From: Alteromonas sp. LOR | GTDB lineage: Bacteria > Pseudomonadota > Gammaproteobacteria > Enterobacterales > Alteromonadaceae | Length of the DNA: 64,000 nucleotides | Direction of reading: 5' to 3' | Assembly (NCBI RefSeq): GCF_000753865.1 | Contig: NZ_JQFW01000040.1 | Coordinates: 23,803-87,802, forward strand | Shown: piece by piece, positions 36,241-46,299 of the stretch | How the letters are laid out: each line of letters starts with the position of its first letter | Position numbering within the stretch: the first letter of the stretch is position 1 | Made by a program: the position numbers and the translations under genes | Notes under the pieces: model-generated | The model's database searches: none | Told to the model about the DNA's origin: nothing | Seen by the model: the letters and a program-made list of their open reading frames with translations, nothing else

Positions 36241-36780
36241 ATGTTGGGTATTGTTTTTACGTCATTGATCGACATGTTAGAAGAAAACGTGTCGCCTGAG
36301 TTTGCCGATGACGTCATTATGGAAGCAGAATTGGAAAACGAGGGCGCTTACACAGCTGTAGGCTATTACCCTTATGAAGATATGGAGCGAATGTTAAGTG
36401 TGTTGGTGGAAAAAACCGGAAAGTCTGCCAACGAGCTGCTATACGATTTTGGTTATTATCTTTTTGGAAAATTGGGCGCTGCTCATGGTGATGTGCTAGC
36501 AAATACCGATAATATGCTGGATATGTTGGGTCATCTTGACGACGATATTCATGTACAGGTGAAAAAGCTCTATCCTGACGCCGACTTACCACGCTTCAAG
36601 GTATTGTCGAGAACTGACACGACAATGCGATTGCAGTATTACTCTGAACGCAATCTATTTGCCCTTGCAGAAGGCCTTATGGATGGTGCTGCCGGCTATT
36701 TTAACTGTAAATTAGAGCGGGAAACCCATCAGCTTAGTACACCACACACTTACGAATTCAGTATATCTGTGATTTCATAG
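36241..36780 (+). CDS. H-NOX haem nitric-oxide sensor
   Basis: A 179-residue H-NOX protein. The proximal haem ligand is H104 (DDIHVQVKKLYPDADLP) and the propionate-binding YxSxR motif is Y133-S135-R137 (YYSER); a conserved Pro lies at 117. Facultative-aerobe H-NOX proteins of this type bind NO and exclude O2. The gene is 8 bp upstream of a GGDEF-EAL gene, the well-known arrangement in which NO-bound H-NOX alters c-di-GMP turnover by its partner. A GAAGGA ribosome binding site precedes the ATG. Ligand preference is inferred from the family, not shown. Confidence 0.93.
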   Translation: MLGIVFTSLIDMLEENVSPEFADDVIMEAELENEGAYTAVGYYPYEDMERMLSVLVEKTGKSANELLYDFGYYLFGKLGAAHGDVLANTDNMLDMLGHLDDDIHVQVKKLYPDADLPRFKVLSRTDTTMRLQYYSERNLFALAEGLMDGAAGYFNCKLERETHQLSTPHTYEFSISVIS

Positions 36781-36788
36781 GTTAATGT

Positions 36789-38945
36789 ATGTCGCAAGAC
36801 TTCACTGAAAGTGACAAGCGCTGCACACTCTTAGAGCGTCGTTTCAAACGGGAGAGAAATGCCCGGGAGCAAGCGGAAGCGTTACTAAGAGAAAAGTCAC
36901 AGCTTTTATACGATGCGTTAATGAAAAGTCAGCAATCTCAAGCTGACTTAGAGCTCGCGTTATGGGCGTCTCAGGAGTCTTTTTGGAGCTGGCGCGCTGA
37001 TACCGACATTATGGAGATCCGCTCCTTCTCGCTTTACAGCGGTAACCGCTCTACTTGGTCTGGCACTGTCATAGAGCTAATGGCTCGTGTGCACCAAGAT
37101 GATATGGAAAACCTGCAGTTTCATTGGTCTATGGCGATACACGGTAACCGAGACCGTATTGAAGTGTCGTTTCGTTTGCGCTTTAAAGCCGATTACCAAT
37201 GGATACGCCTGCGAGGGCGAGTGCTTGAACGGGGATGCACAGCCGAAGCGCTCAATATTGTTGGCACTACGAAAGATATCACTCAACAGCGTAAAGCTGA
37301 GCAATCCTTTGATTTAATGGCATCTGCGTTTGCAAGCTCGCGAGAGCCCATGCTGGTGTTAACTCCCGACCTTGTAATCACCGAATGCAACGACGCGTTT
37401 ATTCGTTTGTTAGAGGCACCAGTAAAAGAAAAATGCATTGGCGAAGACTTTAACGAGCTATTGGCGGCCACTCGGGTGAATGAAGAGCAGCTTATGCTCG
37501 ACAAGCAGCTGCGCTTTGAGTCAAAAATAGATTCGCTGTCTGGTAAAACACGCGTCGTCGATATTTCTATAGCCGTGTTTGAGGCATATCGGCAAACCTC
37601 CTCTTATTTAATCGCTACGCTGCGTGATGTTAGCGACAGAAAGCGCAATGAAGCCCGATTAAGACAGTTAGCACAGCATGATGACTTAACGGGTCTGTCT
37701 AACAGAAATTGGCTTCGGGAGTCTATAGACTCATATGTGGCAAGCGGTGAGCCCTTTCTACTTGTTTTCCTTGATTTAGACGGCTTTAAAGCCATTAACG
37801 ATACTGCAGGTCACGATAAAGGCGATGCGGAACTTCAGCGAGTTGCAGCACTTTTAACCGCCATGTTTGGGCCTATCGGCGAGGTTGGACGATGGGGAGG
37901 GGATGAATTCCTCGTGGTGCTTAAAGAAGAAGCGTCTGGCAGTGTCAAAGAAAAATGCGAGAGGCTAATAGAGCAAATAGAAGAGGACGTGATTTATGCT
38001 AAGGGCACTGAGTTGCGATTGTCTTCAAGTATCGGGATTGCCGCTTATCCAGAGCACAGTGACGGAATAAAAAGCCTAATTCAATGCGCTGACGCAGCAA
38101 TGTACAGAGCGAAAGAGTTGGGAAAAGGGCAGGTATTTGTTTACGAACCTGGCCTATACGAGAGCATGACGCAGCAGGTAAGCATGGTGAATGATCTGCG
38201 CAAAGCGGTAGAAAATCATTTGCTCGACTTTTACATACAAGGAAAATACGATCTTCACGGCAATTTAAAGGGTGGAGAAGTGCTGTGCCGCTGGATTTCT
38301 GGTCTTCACGGTGTGGTATCGCCTACCGTGTTCATTCCTATTGCCGAGGAGCACAATCTCGATAGCGCCATCGGTTTATATGCAATAGAAGCTGCGTGCG
38401 ACTATATCTCTATAATGGAATCGCAGCAGGGAGAAGCGATTCCCCTATCGGTGAACATTAGTGCGAATCAAATGCTCGATGAAACGTTTCCAGAAAAAGC
38501 CTTAGACATCTGCCGTACAAATCACGTCTCGCCTGAATACATTGAATTAGAGCTTACTGAATCGGTGTTTATACGCGATGAAAAAACCGCATTGCGTTCA
38601 TTAAATGCATTGCGCGAGCTTGGTTTTAGACTATCCCTTGATGATTTTGGCAGCGGTTTCTCATCATTAAGCTATTTGCGTATGTTCCAGTTTCAGGTGG
38701 TCAAAGTGGATAGAAGTTTAGTGAGTGGGGTACATCAAGATAGTAAGGCTTATGCGCTATTTAGCGGCATAATAACCATGCTTCGAAGCTTAGAAATTGA
38801 GGTTGTTGCAGAGGGTATAGAGCTAGAAACTTACTTACCCTTTATGGAACAGGCTGACGTGCAGCTTATGCAGGGGTTCTATTTTGATAAGCCAATGCCG
38901 TATGATCAATTTTTAGCACGACATACATCAGAGACTAAGCGCTAA
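36789..38945 (+). CDS. H-NOX-associated diguanylate cyclase/phosphodiesterase (PAS-PAS-GGDEF-EAL)
   Basis: A 718-residue c-di-GMP enzyme. A coiled N-terminus (about 10-60) leads to two PAS-like domains (about 55-165 and 175-285), GGDEF (about 290-450; motif GGDEF at 370-374) and EAL (about 460-715). The GGDEF active site is intact, but the RxxD inhibitory site is missing upstream, where GPIGEVGRW is found. In EAL, E497 is kept (EVLCR in place of EALLR), with E in LTES, DDFGSG, the Lys in VVKVDRSL and QGFYFDKPM, so both activities are plausible. Its tight spacing to H-NOX suggests NO control. Confidence 0.93.
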   Translation: MSQDFTESDKRCTLLERRFKRERNAREQAEALLREKSQLLYDALMKSQQSQADLELALWASQESFWSWRADTDIMEIRSFSLYSGNRSTWSGTVIELMARVHQDDMENLQFHWSMAIHGNRDRIEVSFRLRFKADYQWIRLRGRVLERGCTAEALNIVGTTKDITQQRKAEQSFDLMASAFASSREPMLVLTPDLVITECNDAFIRLLEAPVKEKCIGEDFNELLAATRVNEEQLMLDKQLRFESKIDSLSGKTRVVDISIAVFEAYRQTSSYLIATLRDVSDRKRNEARLRQLAQHDDLTGLSNRNWLRESIDSYVASGEPFLLVFLDLDGFKAINDTAGHDKGDAELQRVAALLTAMFGPIGEVGRWGGDEFLVVLKEEASGSVKEKCERLIEQIEEDVIYAKGTELRLSSSIGIAAYPEHSDGIKSLIQCADAAMYRAKELGKGQVFVYEPGLYESMTQQVSMVNDLRKAVENHLLDFYIQGKYDLHGNLKGGEVLCRWISGLHGVVSPTVFIPIAEEHNLDSAIGLYAIEAACDYISIMESQQGEAIPLSVNISANQMLDETFPEKALDICRTNHVSPEYIELELTESVFIRDEKTALRSLNALRELGFRLSLDDFGSGFSSLSYLRMFQFQVVKVDRSLVSGVHQDSKAYALFSGIITMLRSLEIEVVAEGIELETYLPFMEQADVQLMQGFYFDKPMPYDQFLARHTSETKR

Positions 38946-39034
38946 TAATATTCGCCTGTGGGTAGGCGGCGCTCGCCAGCAATCTTTGACCGACAACACT
39001 CTTTATCGTCAATAATCTTATCTCCGCTTAATAA

Positions 39035-39068
39035 AAAAGCCCAGCGTCTCGCGACGCTGGGCTTTTAG
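39035..39068. terminator. Bidirectional terminator between GGDEF-EAL and the ast operon
   Basis: A 14-bp stem (AAAAGCCCAGCGTC with GACGCTGGGCTTTT) with a 4-base loop, T-rich on both strands. It serves the plus-strand GGDEF-EAL gene and the minus-strand ast operon. Confidence 0.92.
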
Positions 39069-39156
39069 TATTGATGCGCACATGTCACTACGTCAATGGC
39101 TTTCTAAGCCACGGGGTTAGCACGAGATAGCGTAATACCATCCGTGCTTAGCCGAG

Positions 39157-39963
39157 TTATTTGGCGTTCGTGCTTTCGAAAATCTTGTCTGCAGAGGCTG
39201 CAACAAAACCCTGATAGCGCTCGCCGTTTGGCATGTCGTAGCGCTGAGCAAATTCATAAAAGCAGCTTGGAATAGACAGCGTTTCTTCGCTAAATGAAAC
39301 GTCGCTACGGTCGGCCATTGTCGATGACTGGGCTAGGAAAACCTCAGGACCACCTTTTATTTCGCCGCCGGATGTATTTAAAACAAACCCTGCTTCTTTC
39401 AGAAGGGTGTTCACATCACTCAGTTCATTAGTGCGACTCAAATGGTTAACACTTACCGTGAAATGATTCGCTCTGAAGCCCCACGCAGCCATCCAAGCAG
39501 CGTATTCAGATTCATTGATGAGCGTATCGTATTCGGCTTTACTCACATCCCAGTGCTTACCTGAGTACAGGAAATTGTCTGCATCAGTAATATCACTTGG
39601 CATTTGTGCCACTAGCTTTTTAATAATTGCTTGAACGTCGCTAGACAGTTCATCAACGCGAAGTTCGCTAATAAACACTTTAGGCTTGGTATCGTCTGGG
39701 TGCTCAAAGTGTTTAGCCGTTAGCTTTTTCGCTTCAAAGTCGTAGTCGCCTTTTGCTTCATAGCCCAGTGCTAGGAAGTGAGCTGCTAACTTATCAAGTC
39801 GTGTCTTATCTAAGGCAAAGGTTCTAAACGCAACGTGATCGTTAACAATATTGCTATTGTTTTCTTCACCGGCAAGCAGAGTATGAATCTTGTGCGCAGA
39901 CGGCGTTATCTTTACGTAGTCTTCCCACATGTTGGCAAATAAAGTATCGATATTACTATGCAT
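39157..39963 (-). CDS. DUF1338 family protein (VOC-like iron enzyme)
   Basis: A 268-residue DUF1338 protein. Metal-ligand candidates are the His in NDHVAFRTF and the His in RANHFTVSVNHL, with a later Glu. This family contains 2-oxoadipate dioxygenase/decarboxylase enzymes (HglS type) that use Fe(II), so a keto-acid or similar substrate is possible. It follows astD by 21 bp on the same strand and is the last gene of the arginine succinyltransferase operon, which suggests a role in the fate of an arginine-derived intermediate. This is inference. A terminator lies downstream. Confidence 0.85.
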   Translation of the reverse strand: MHSNIDTLFANMWEDYVKITPSAHKIHTLLAGEENNSNIVNDHVAFRTFALDKTRLDKLAAHFLALGYEAKGDYDFEAKKLTAKHFEHPDDTKPKVFISELRVDELSSDVQAIIKKLVAQMPSDITDADNFLYSGKHWDVSKAEYDTLINESEYAAWMAAWGFRANHFTVSVNHLSRTNELSDVNTLLKEAGFVLNTSGGEIKGGPEVFLAQSSTMADRSDVSFSEETLSIPSCFYEFAQRYDMPNGERYQGFVAASADKIFESTNAK

Positions 39964-39984
39964 TTAAGTAGGGTCCTTGCATTT

Positions 39985-41454
39985 TTATAGTGATAAGCCA
40001 GGGCTTAATTTGCCCGGTAGCGTAACTTTATCGAGCTCAACCGAGGCCACTGGGTAGGCGCAATAGTCGGCGGCATAAAACGCACTGGCACGGTGGTTAC
40101 CGCTATCGCCAATTCCACCAAATGGTGCAGCGCTGCTTGCGCCAGTAATTGGCCTATTCCAGTTAACGATACCCGCACGAATGCGAGCAAAGAAATAGCG
40201 ATAGTCTTCTTCGCTATCACCGAGTAAACCAGCCGATAAACCAAAGCTCGTGTTGTTGGCTTCTGCAATGGCATCGTCAAAGTCGGTGTATCGAATCACT
40301 TTCAGTAGTGGACCGAAATGCTCTTCATCAGGCAATGCGTCAAGCATGTCTGTTACGTCGATAATACCTGGCGTGGCAAACCCTTTTTGCGGGTCGGTTT
40401 GTTCTAATCGAACGAGCACTTTACCGCCTAATGCTTCAAGCTCGCTTTGCGCTGCAACCATAGAAGCTGCCGCTTTGCTTGAAATCATCGCGCCCATAAA
40501 GGGTTGCTCTTGTGCATCATAATCGCCCACTTTGATATTCTTAGTCATGGCAATTAAGCGCTCGAGGATTGCATCACCTTGCGCGTTTGCTGGCAAAAAT
40601 AAGCGACGTGCGCAGGTACAGCGTTGTCCAGATGTAATGAAAGCCGATTGCACGATGTCATGAGTTGCGGCATCTATGTCACTGACATCTTTAACGATGA
40701 GAGGGTTGTTACCACCCATTTCAAGGGCAAGAATTTTGCCAGGATGACCAGCAAACTGTTCGTGCAGCACTCGACCGGTGCGTGAACTACCGGTAAAAAA
40801 CAACCCGTCAATATCGTTATGAGCGGCAAGTGCTTTACCGGTTTCCACTTCACCTTGTACAAGGTTTAACACGCCTTTAGGCAAGCCTGCAGCATCCCAC
40901 AGTTTCACCATTTCTTGCGCTACCATAGGGGTAAGGTCGCTTGGCTTAAACACAACGGTGTTTCCCGCAATAAGTGCAGGCACAATGTGACCATTTGGTA
41001 AGTGGCCTGGGAAGTTATAAGGCCCGAATACAGCCACGACACCGTGAGGCTTATGACGTATAAACGCCTTACCCACCGGCATAGGGTTTTCCACATCGCC
41101 GGTACGCTCAAAGAATGCTTTTTCAGAAATGCCAATTTTACCCATCATGGCGCCAACTTCGGTGGCCGTTTCCCACTCTGGCTTGCCCGTTTCTTTCGCC
41201 ATTACTTTAGCGAGGTGCTCTTTCGCTTCTTCAAGCTTACTGCCGTAGGCTTTGATGATGTCTAGGCGTTGCTCTACGGTTTTTAAGCTCCATTCAACAA
41301 GGGCTGCTCTGGCTGATTTAATCGCCGTATCTATCTGCGATGCAGTCGCAGATTTTCCTTCCCAAATAACGTCGTTTTTAGCTGGATCTATTGAGGTCAG
41401 GTCGTGACCTTCTCCGGCAATCCACTCACCGTTGATATAATGTGTGTGTAGCAT
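39985..41454 (-). CDS. astD: N-succinylglutamate 5-semialdehyde dehydrogenase
   Basis: An NAD-linked aldehyde dehydrogenase of 489 residues, step four of arginine succinyltransferase catabolism. It has the AstD-typical start ([21 protein letters not shown]), the [19 protein letters not shown] cofactor-binding stretch, the general-base Glu in LEMGGNNPL and the catalytic Cys in [10 protein letters not shown]. It lies 14 bp downstream of astA and 21 bp upstream of the DUF1338 gene. Confidence 0.95.
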   Translation of the reverse strand: MLHTHYINGEWIAGEGHDLTSIDPAKNDVIWEGKSATASQIDTAIKSARAALVEWSLKTVEQRLDIIKAYGSKLEEAKEHLAKVMAKETGKPEWETATEVGAMMGKIGISEKAFFERTGDVENPMPVGKAFIRHKPHGVVAVFGPYNFPGHLPNGHIVPALIAGNTVVFKPSDLTPMVAQEMVKLWDAAGLPKGVLNLVQGEVETGKALAAHNDIDGLFFTGSSRTGRVLHEQFAGHPGKILALEMGGNNPLIVKDVSDIDAATHDIVQSAFITSGQRCTCARRLFLPANAQGDAILERLIAMTKNIKVGDYDAQEQPFMGAMISSKAAASMVAAQSELEALGGKVLVRLEQTDPQKGFATPGIIDVTDMLDALPDEEHFGPLLKVIRYTDFDDAIAEANNTSFGLSAGLLGDSEEDYRYFFARIRAGIVNWNRPITGASSAAPFGGIGDSGNHRASAFYAADYCAYPVASVELDKVTLPGKLSPGLSL

Positions 41455-41468
41455 AGGGATGTCCTTTA

Positions 41469-42506
41469 TTAGTCGCGAAACGTAACGGGCGCAAAGCGCA
41501 CCGAGTCGCCTTCATTAACATTTAAGGCAGCAGCAGCTTGACGAGACAGCACCGCAACACGTTGTTCTTCACTTACGGTCATCTCTGCGGCAACTGCGCG
41601 AAACTCGCTGATAGATGTGTTGATGATGTAGTGGGTTTGCCCCTGAGCCGCAGCCATGTCGTCAATAACAACAGGTAGCTTAAGGCTAGACTGAGCGGTT
41701 CGAATATGACTAAGATTCGCTTCTACCGTAGGGCCTGCATCGAAAATATCCACATAGCCTCTGCACGAGAACCCTTCCTCTTCAAGAAGTTGTAGTGCCG
41801 GGCGAGTTTTGTCGTGAACCTTGCCAATGACATCCTGTGCCGCTTGACTGAGCAAGTTCACGTAAATAGGGTATTTCGGCATAAGCTCGGCAATAAACAC
41901 CTTATTGCCAATCCCTGTGAGGTAGTCGGCAGTAGGGAAGTCCATTGAGAAAAAGTGGGTTTCTAACCATTCCCAAAACGGAGAGCGGCCTTGTTCATCA
42001 CTGACACCACGCATTTCTGCAATGACGGTTTCAGAAAAACGCTCGCGATGTTCCATCATGAACAAAAAGCGAACTTTCGATAAGAAGCGACCGTTAATTC
42101 CGCCTCTCGCCTGCTCACGTAAAAACAGCGTGCAAATTTCTGTCACGCCAGTGTAGTCGTTACAGAAAGTAAGAATGTCCACGGTGTTGTGAATATTCAA
42201 CTCACGAGAAGCGTGCACCACTTTGCTCAAGTGATAATGATAAAAAGCATCATCTATACCTACTGCGGCTTCAATGCCAGTCGTGCCAACGACTTCGCCG
42301 GTTGCAGTGTCTTCCATAACAAATAAATAAGACTCATCGCCTGGTTCAGTCACATTCGTTTTGTTAAACGTACTGTCGGCGCGGTCTATCTTGCGCTGTA
42401 AAAGCTCATCGTTAACGGGCAAAGACGTAAAGCCAATGCCCGATTCGACAGCGATATCCTTAAGCGCACTGTAATCCGCTTTTGTAATAGGGCGAATGAT
42501 ATTCAT
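41469..42506 (-). CDS. astA: Arginine N-succinyltransferase
   Basis: Transfers succinyl from succinyl-CoA to the alpha-amino group of arginine, the first step of the AST pathway. The protein is 345 residues from the ATG at 42506 (a GTG two codons upstream at 42512 is possible). It begins [19 protein letters not shown] and has the typical [21 protein letters not shown] and [22 protein letters not shown] stretches. Only one copy is found, so it is probably a homomer. It lies between astC and astD. Confidence 0.95.
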   Translation of the reverse strand: MNIIRPITKADYSALKDIAVESGIGFTSLPVNDELLQRKIDRADSTFNKTNVTEPGDESYLFVMEDTATGEVVGTTGIEAAVGIDDAFYHYHLSKVVHASRELNIHNTVDILTFCNDYTGVTEICTLFLREQARGGINGRFLSKVRFLFMMEHRERFSETVIAEMRGVSDEQGRSPFWEWLETHFFSMDFPTADYLTGIGNKVFIAELMPKYPIYVNLLSQAAQDVIGKVHDKTRPALQLLEEEGFSCRGYVDIFDAGPTVEANLSHIRTAQSSLKLPVVIDDMAAAQGQTHYIINTSISEFRAVAAEMTVSEEQRVAVLSRQAAAALNVNEGDSVRFAPVTFRD

Positions 42507-42529
42507 ATTCACTACTCTGGTAGAGGTAA

Positions 42530-43735
42530 TTAGGCGTTTACAATAGCGGCAACTGCGCGCTCGAAACGTGCAAGACCTTCTACGATATCCTCGTCAGGAA
42601 TGACAAGTGATGGTGCAAAACGAATGACATTCATACCAGCAACTAGACACATTAAGTGCTCTTTAGTGGCTGCGGTCATAAAATCTTTCGCACGGCCCTG
42701 ATATTTTTCATTCAGTGCGCATCCAAGAAGCATACCTTGGCCACGAATTTCTTCGAAAACGTGATATTTATCGTTTATTTCGCCAAGAATTTTGCGGAAC
42801 AGCGCTTCTTTCTTCAGCACGCCTTCTAGCACTTCAGGTTGGTTTACAATATCTAGCGCTTTTTCTGCTACGGCGCAGGCCAGTGGGTTACCACCATATG
42901 TACTGCCGTGAGTTCCAGGCTTGAGATGCGCCGCGATGTCTGTAGTCGTCAACATGGCGCCAATTGGGAATCCGCCGCCCAGCGATTTTGCGGTAGTTAG
43001 AATGTCAGGGGTTACGCCTAAACCCATGTAAGCGTAAAGGTGACCCGTACGGCCAACACCAGATTGAACTTCATCTAGAATGAGTAGTGCATTGTGCTTG
43101 TCACATAACTCGCGTACGCCTTTAACGAACTCAATGTCTGGCGTAATGATACCGCCTTCACCTTGCAACGGCTCCATCATAACCGCACAGGTTTTGTCAG
43201 AAATCATGGCTTCAAAAGCGGCAAGATCGTTAAAGTCACAGTGGTCAACGGCGCCTGGCTTAGGTCCAAAACCATCAGAGTAAGCTGCTTGTCCACCTAC
43301 GGTTACAGTAAAGAATGTACGGCCGTGAAACCCTTTGTTAAACGCGATGATTTGATTTTTATCTTCGCCGTGTTTATCAAGAGCCCAACGGCGTGCAAGC
43401 TTAAGTGCCGCTTCGTTTGCCTCTGCACCAGAGTTTGCGAAATAGACTTTGTCAGCGAACGTAGCGTCAGCCAGTTTTTTCGCTAAGCGTAATGATGGCT
43501 CGTTAGTAAAAACGTTGCTTAAATGCCAAAGCTTTGAGCCTTGTTCATTGAGGGCTTTAACAAGTTCAGGGTGGCAGTGACCTAAAACATTTACTGCAAT
43601 GCCGCCTGCAAAGTCGACGTACTCAGCACCGTCTTGATCCCAGACGCGCGAGCCTTCGCCGCGAACCGGTACCATATGAGCCGGGTTATAGTTAGGAACC
43701 ATTACATCGTCAAACGTCGCGCGAGTTACCTTCAT
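42530..43735 (-). CDS. astC: Succinylornithine/acetylornithine aminotransferase
   Basis: A class III PLP aminotransferase of 401 residues. Motifs include [46 protein letters not shown] and the PLP Lys in [16 protein letters not shown]. It may serve both arginine synthesis (ArgD) and breakdown (AstC), as in many bacteria; operon position before astA favours AstC. ATG at 43735 with a GAGG ribosome binding site is preferred to the GTG at 43741. pabA lies further along the same strand, echoing the pabA-argD neighbourhood of enterics. Confidence 0.93.
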   Translation of the reverse strand: MKVTRATFDDVMVPNYNPAHMVPVRGEGSRVWDQDGAEYVDFAGGIAVNVLGHCHPELVKALNEQGSKLWHLSNVFTNEPSLRLAKKLADATFADKVYFANSGAEANEAALKLARRWALDKHGEDKNQIIAFNKGFHGRTFFTVTVGGQAAYSDGFGPKPGAVDHCDFNDLAAFEAMISDKTCAVMMEPLQGEGGIITPDIEFVKGVRELCDKHNALLILDEVQSGVGRTGHLYAYMGLGVTPDILTTAKSLGGGFPIGAMLTTTDIAAHLKPGTHGSTYGGNPLACAVAEKALDIVNQPEVLEGVLKKEALFRKILGEINDKYHVFEEIRGQGMLLGCALNEKYQGRAKDFMTAATKEHLMCLVAGMNVIRFAPSLVIPDEDIVEGLARFERAVAAIVNA

Positions 43736-43763
43736 TATCACTACCTCTGCATTGAGCGCCCTA

Positions 43764-43777
43764 CACCAAATCTGGTG
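43764..43777. promoter_or_regulatory. Inverted repeat in the astC leader
   Basis: CACCA-AATC-TGGTG sits 29-42 bp before the astC start. The arms resemble NtrC half sites, but the spacing is one base too long, so the protein that might bind is unknown. Confidence 0.35.
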
Positions 43778-43901
43778 CGAAAAAGCGCAAAAAATAAAAC
43801 TATACTGGAGCGCAGTATGCCATTTTTTTTAACATTTGTCTTGTCTTAGGGATGCTCTAGCCCTTTGTTTACAAGGACTGTGGCTTAATTTGCAAGAAAA
43901 G

Positions 43902-43916
43902 TGAATAACTATTAAC
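43902..43916. promoter_or_regulatory. ArgR-box-like site
   Basis: TGAATAACTATTAAC resembles the ARG box TGAATAATTATTCA. It is about 167 bp before the astC start, farther than is usual, and is a single copy, so the evidence is modest. Confidence 0.35.
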
Positions 43917-44071
43917 TGCTAAGCAATATCATTTGGTAATAGAGATTTTTAGTAGTTGATTTTAGGCTGAGGCATGCAGCAACGGGAGCGCTGAGTCTTA
44001 AAATGGGTGACTAATTTTTGTTTAAACGATTATCTCTTGTGCTGGCGGGCTGCATGAATATCCACTAAAAA

Positions 44072-45301
44072 TTAATCTTCGGCATCACTTTTTACGAGAG
44101 GAAGTGTGAAAATATCGATATTTTTCAACTTTGCTAACATGCCCTGTGGGTATTTTAATGCTGACAACGCGCTTTTTGCTGTTCTTGCGTCGGTGAGCTT
44201 GGTTTGATGCAGCGCTCGAATTTGAGCATATAATCGCGCTTGTAACACTACATCGCTTAATACTGAGGGTTCTGCGTGTGATGAACCTGCAACTGCCCGC
44301 ATAGCAGGCGTGATAAACAGTCGTTTCAATGCCAGTTCGTCTAACACATCTGCGGTTAACGCATCGGCAAAAGTTTGCTGTAGCGCAATGAGATGATTGG
44401 CTGATGGCACTATTTTAACTAATGCATCGTGGCGCTTGTGCTCTTTGTCTTTCTGACATTCTTGTAAGAGGTGCAGCTGCACTTTGTCGAACATTCTAAA
44501 GTAGAGGCGAATAACAGCGCATCGGCCTAAGTTGCCTAGCATGCCAAGCATGTAGGCATCGCTCTTGTTGATTCCCTGCGCGATGGCGATATGTTGCGCC
44601 GTTATCGCTACACCCGTTGAGTAACTAGACAGCTTTTGTTTAATGATCGGATAAGGGTCGGTAATTTGTGGCGTGGCGCGTTTTACAATGAGCGATGGGA
44701 TGAGCAGTCTTAAGTTTTCAATTCCTAAAAAGCTAAGCGCCGTTCGCAGTGTCTCAACAATGATGATGCGACCTCTAGAATCTTTTCTTCTAAAGCGAGG
44801 TGTATTCACAATGCTCGTAAGATCGTCAACAAGCCACGGCATAGTGGCAACGATAGGTTCAAGTTTTGATACAGAGCAAGCTCTTACCGTTAGTGCATCA
44901 AGTAACATACCAATATTTGACGGTAGATTTAGCAGGCTGCTTATCACCCCTGGCGTATCTTTGAGATACACCGACATTTCTTCAACGATAATATCGTGGA
45001 GTTGATAGCTGATTGATTCAATGTAGGAAGCTTCAGAGGTTCTTTGTAGCCGCTTATTCTCAATGGCCACTTTTTCTACGTGCAGCAACTGCCTGCGAGC
45101 ATCACCTTGCTCTGATTCTTCAAAGGTAACTTTGCCCGTTGGCGATTTTCCCAAGATCTCGAACACACGTTCTGTTGAGATAATAAAATTCTCAAAACAG
45201 TCGTTAATAGTGGGTTGCTCTGTGTGTTCTGTAGGGGCTGTGGGCACGTGCAGACGACTCCGATGCTTAATAGTTTCGTACGTTGCTGTATTGTCGTACA
45301 T
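44072..45301 (-). CDS. HDOD domain protein
   Basis: A 409-residue protein (ATG at 45301) with a central HDOD domain. The segment MLLDALTVRACSVSKLEPIVATMPWLVDDLTSIVNTPRFRR and then TLRTALSFLGIENLRLLIPSLIVKRA matches the HDOD pattern (asymmetric helix bundle, then an LG-NLR helix). The N-terminal 110 residues are not recognised and the HD metal ligands are absent. There is no receiver or membrane helix. It is a second HDOD protein in the window, distinct from the REC-HDOD one. It sits between pabA and the ast operon, on the same strand, with no functional link visible. Confidence 0.85.
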   Translation of the reverse strand: MYDNTATYETIKHRSRLHVPTAPTEHTEQPTINDCFENFIISTERVFEILGKSPTGKVTFEESEQGDARRQLLHVEKVAIENKRLQRTSEASYIESISYQLHDIIVEEMSVYLKDTPGVISSLLNLPSNIGMLLDALTVRACSVSKLEPIVATMPWLVDDLTSIVNTPRFRRKDSRGRIIIVETLRTALSFLGIENLRLLIPSLIVKRATPQITDPYPIIKQKLSSYSTGVAITAQHIAIAQGINKSDAYMLGMLGNLGRCAVIRLYFRMFDKVQLHLLQECQKDKEHKRHDALVKIVPSANHLIALQQTFADALTADVLDELALKRLFITPAMRAVAGSSHAEPSVLSDVVLQARLYAQIRALHQTKLTDARTAKSALSALKYPQGMLAKLKNIDIFTLPLVKSDAED

Positions 45302-45551
45302 TTTATGGCAGTTTCCCACTTTCGATTATCGCTATACCGCTCTTTCACCAAAAAGTAGCTTAATAGCCTGCTACCTGGCTTTGAGCCGACAAGGCCTCTA
45401 GCTAGTCAGAACTCTAGCTAAACAGGCCTCTAGCTCAAGACTCGGCTAAGCACATCAACTTTGCATTTTAGGTAAGCAATGTATTTAAACACTATAAAAA
45501 ATGGACTTTTTCTGTCCGAATTAAGGACATATCGGCAAGAGATACAATTAC

Positions 45552-46157
45552 TTAAGCTGTGACTTGATTAGGGCGTGCCTTAGACAGGGAAATAAATTTC
45601 GCTAGCACATCGTGACCATATTCAGTCAAAAGGGATTCAGGGTGATATTGAACTCCCCAAATAGGCATACTTTGATGAGAGATAGCCATGATTTCTTTTT
45701 GACCAACATTGGTGTTGCACCACGCATCAGCATTGAGGCATGTAGGCAGGCTTTCAGGTTTTAATACCAAAGAATGGTAACGAGTAACGTTAAACGCCCT
45801 TGGAAGTCCGTTTAGTAGGCCGGTATCGCTATGGTGTAGTTCTGATACCTTTCCGTGCTTTATTTCTTGTGCACCAACCACACTAGCCCCAAAAACCTGA
45901 CCTATAGCTTGATGTCCTAGGCACACACCTAAAATAGGAATAGTACCGGCAAATCGCTCTATTGCCTGTAAACTAATCCCTGCTTCATTAGGTGTGCAGG
46001 GGCCTGGTGATATAACGAGCTGGGAGGGCGCTAGATGAGCAATCTCATCCAGCGTGATGGCATTATTTCGCACTACTTTTACGTTTACGCCTAACTCTAA
46101 AAAATAGCGAGCTAAGTTGTGCGTAAACGAATCAAAGTTATCAATCAACAATAACAC
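45552..46157 (-). CDS. pabA: Aminodeoxychorismate/anthranilate synthase glutaminase
   Basis: A class I glutamine amidotransferase of 201 residues. The typical start MLLLIDNFDSFTHNLARYF is obtained from the GTG at 46157, with AGAGG about 12 bases upstream; the frame is open to 46268 but those extra residues look non-coding. The catalytic Cys lies in GVCLGHQAIGQ and the His-Glu pair in GVQYHPES. It supplies ammonia for p-aminobenzoate (folate) and possibly anthranilate synthesis. I name it pabA because it lies near an argD/astC gene, as in enterics. Confidence 0.9.
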   Translation of the reverse strand: MLLLIDNFDSFTHNLARYFLELGVNVKVVRNNAITLDEIAHLAPSQLVISPGPCTPNEAGISLQAIERFAGTIPILGVCLGHQAIGQVFGASVVGAQEIKHGKVSELHHSDTGLLNGLPRAFNVTRYHSLVLKPESLPTCLNADAWCNTNVGQKEIMAISHQSMPIWGVQYHPESLLTEYGHDVLAKFISLSKARPNQVTA

Positions 46158-46299
46158 GGTAGTGCTATACCTCTGTGTGATATTAAAGCTATGTATTTTA
46201 TAAAAACGAGCATGAAACACGAAGTATGAACAGTAGCTACCATAAACAGTAAGTACCATGTTCAACACGTGAGTGGGTTACTTTACGGTAAAAGCGACC

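Larger units (their letters stand above)
43742..44071. other. 330-bp upstream region of the ast operon
   Basis: Non-coding. It contains an inverted repeat at 43764-43777 and an ArgR-like site at 43902-43916. The promoter of astC should be here; I cannot fix the -35/-10 elements. Confidence 0.55.

Noticed and set aside
43764..43777. NtrC site for the ast operon
   Set aside because: Arms resemble NtrC half sites, but the spacing is six instead of five bases and I see no sigma-54 promoter close by; listed only as an unassigned inverted repeat.
46158..46268. N-terminal extension of pabA to 46268
   Set aside because: The 37 extra residues do not look like this family, whose start is MLLIDN; the GTG at 46157 gives that start.
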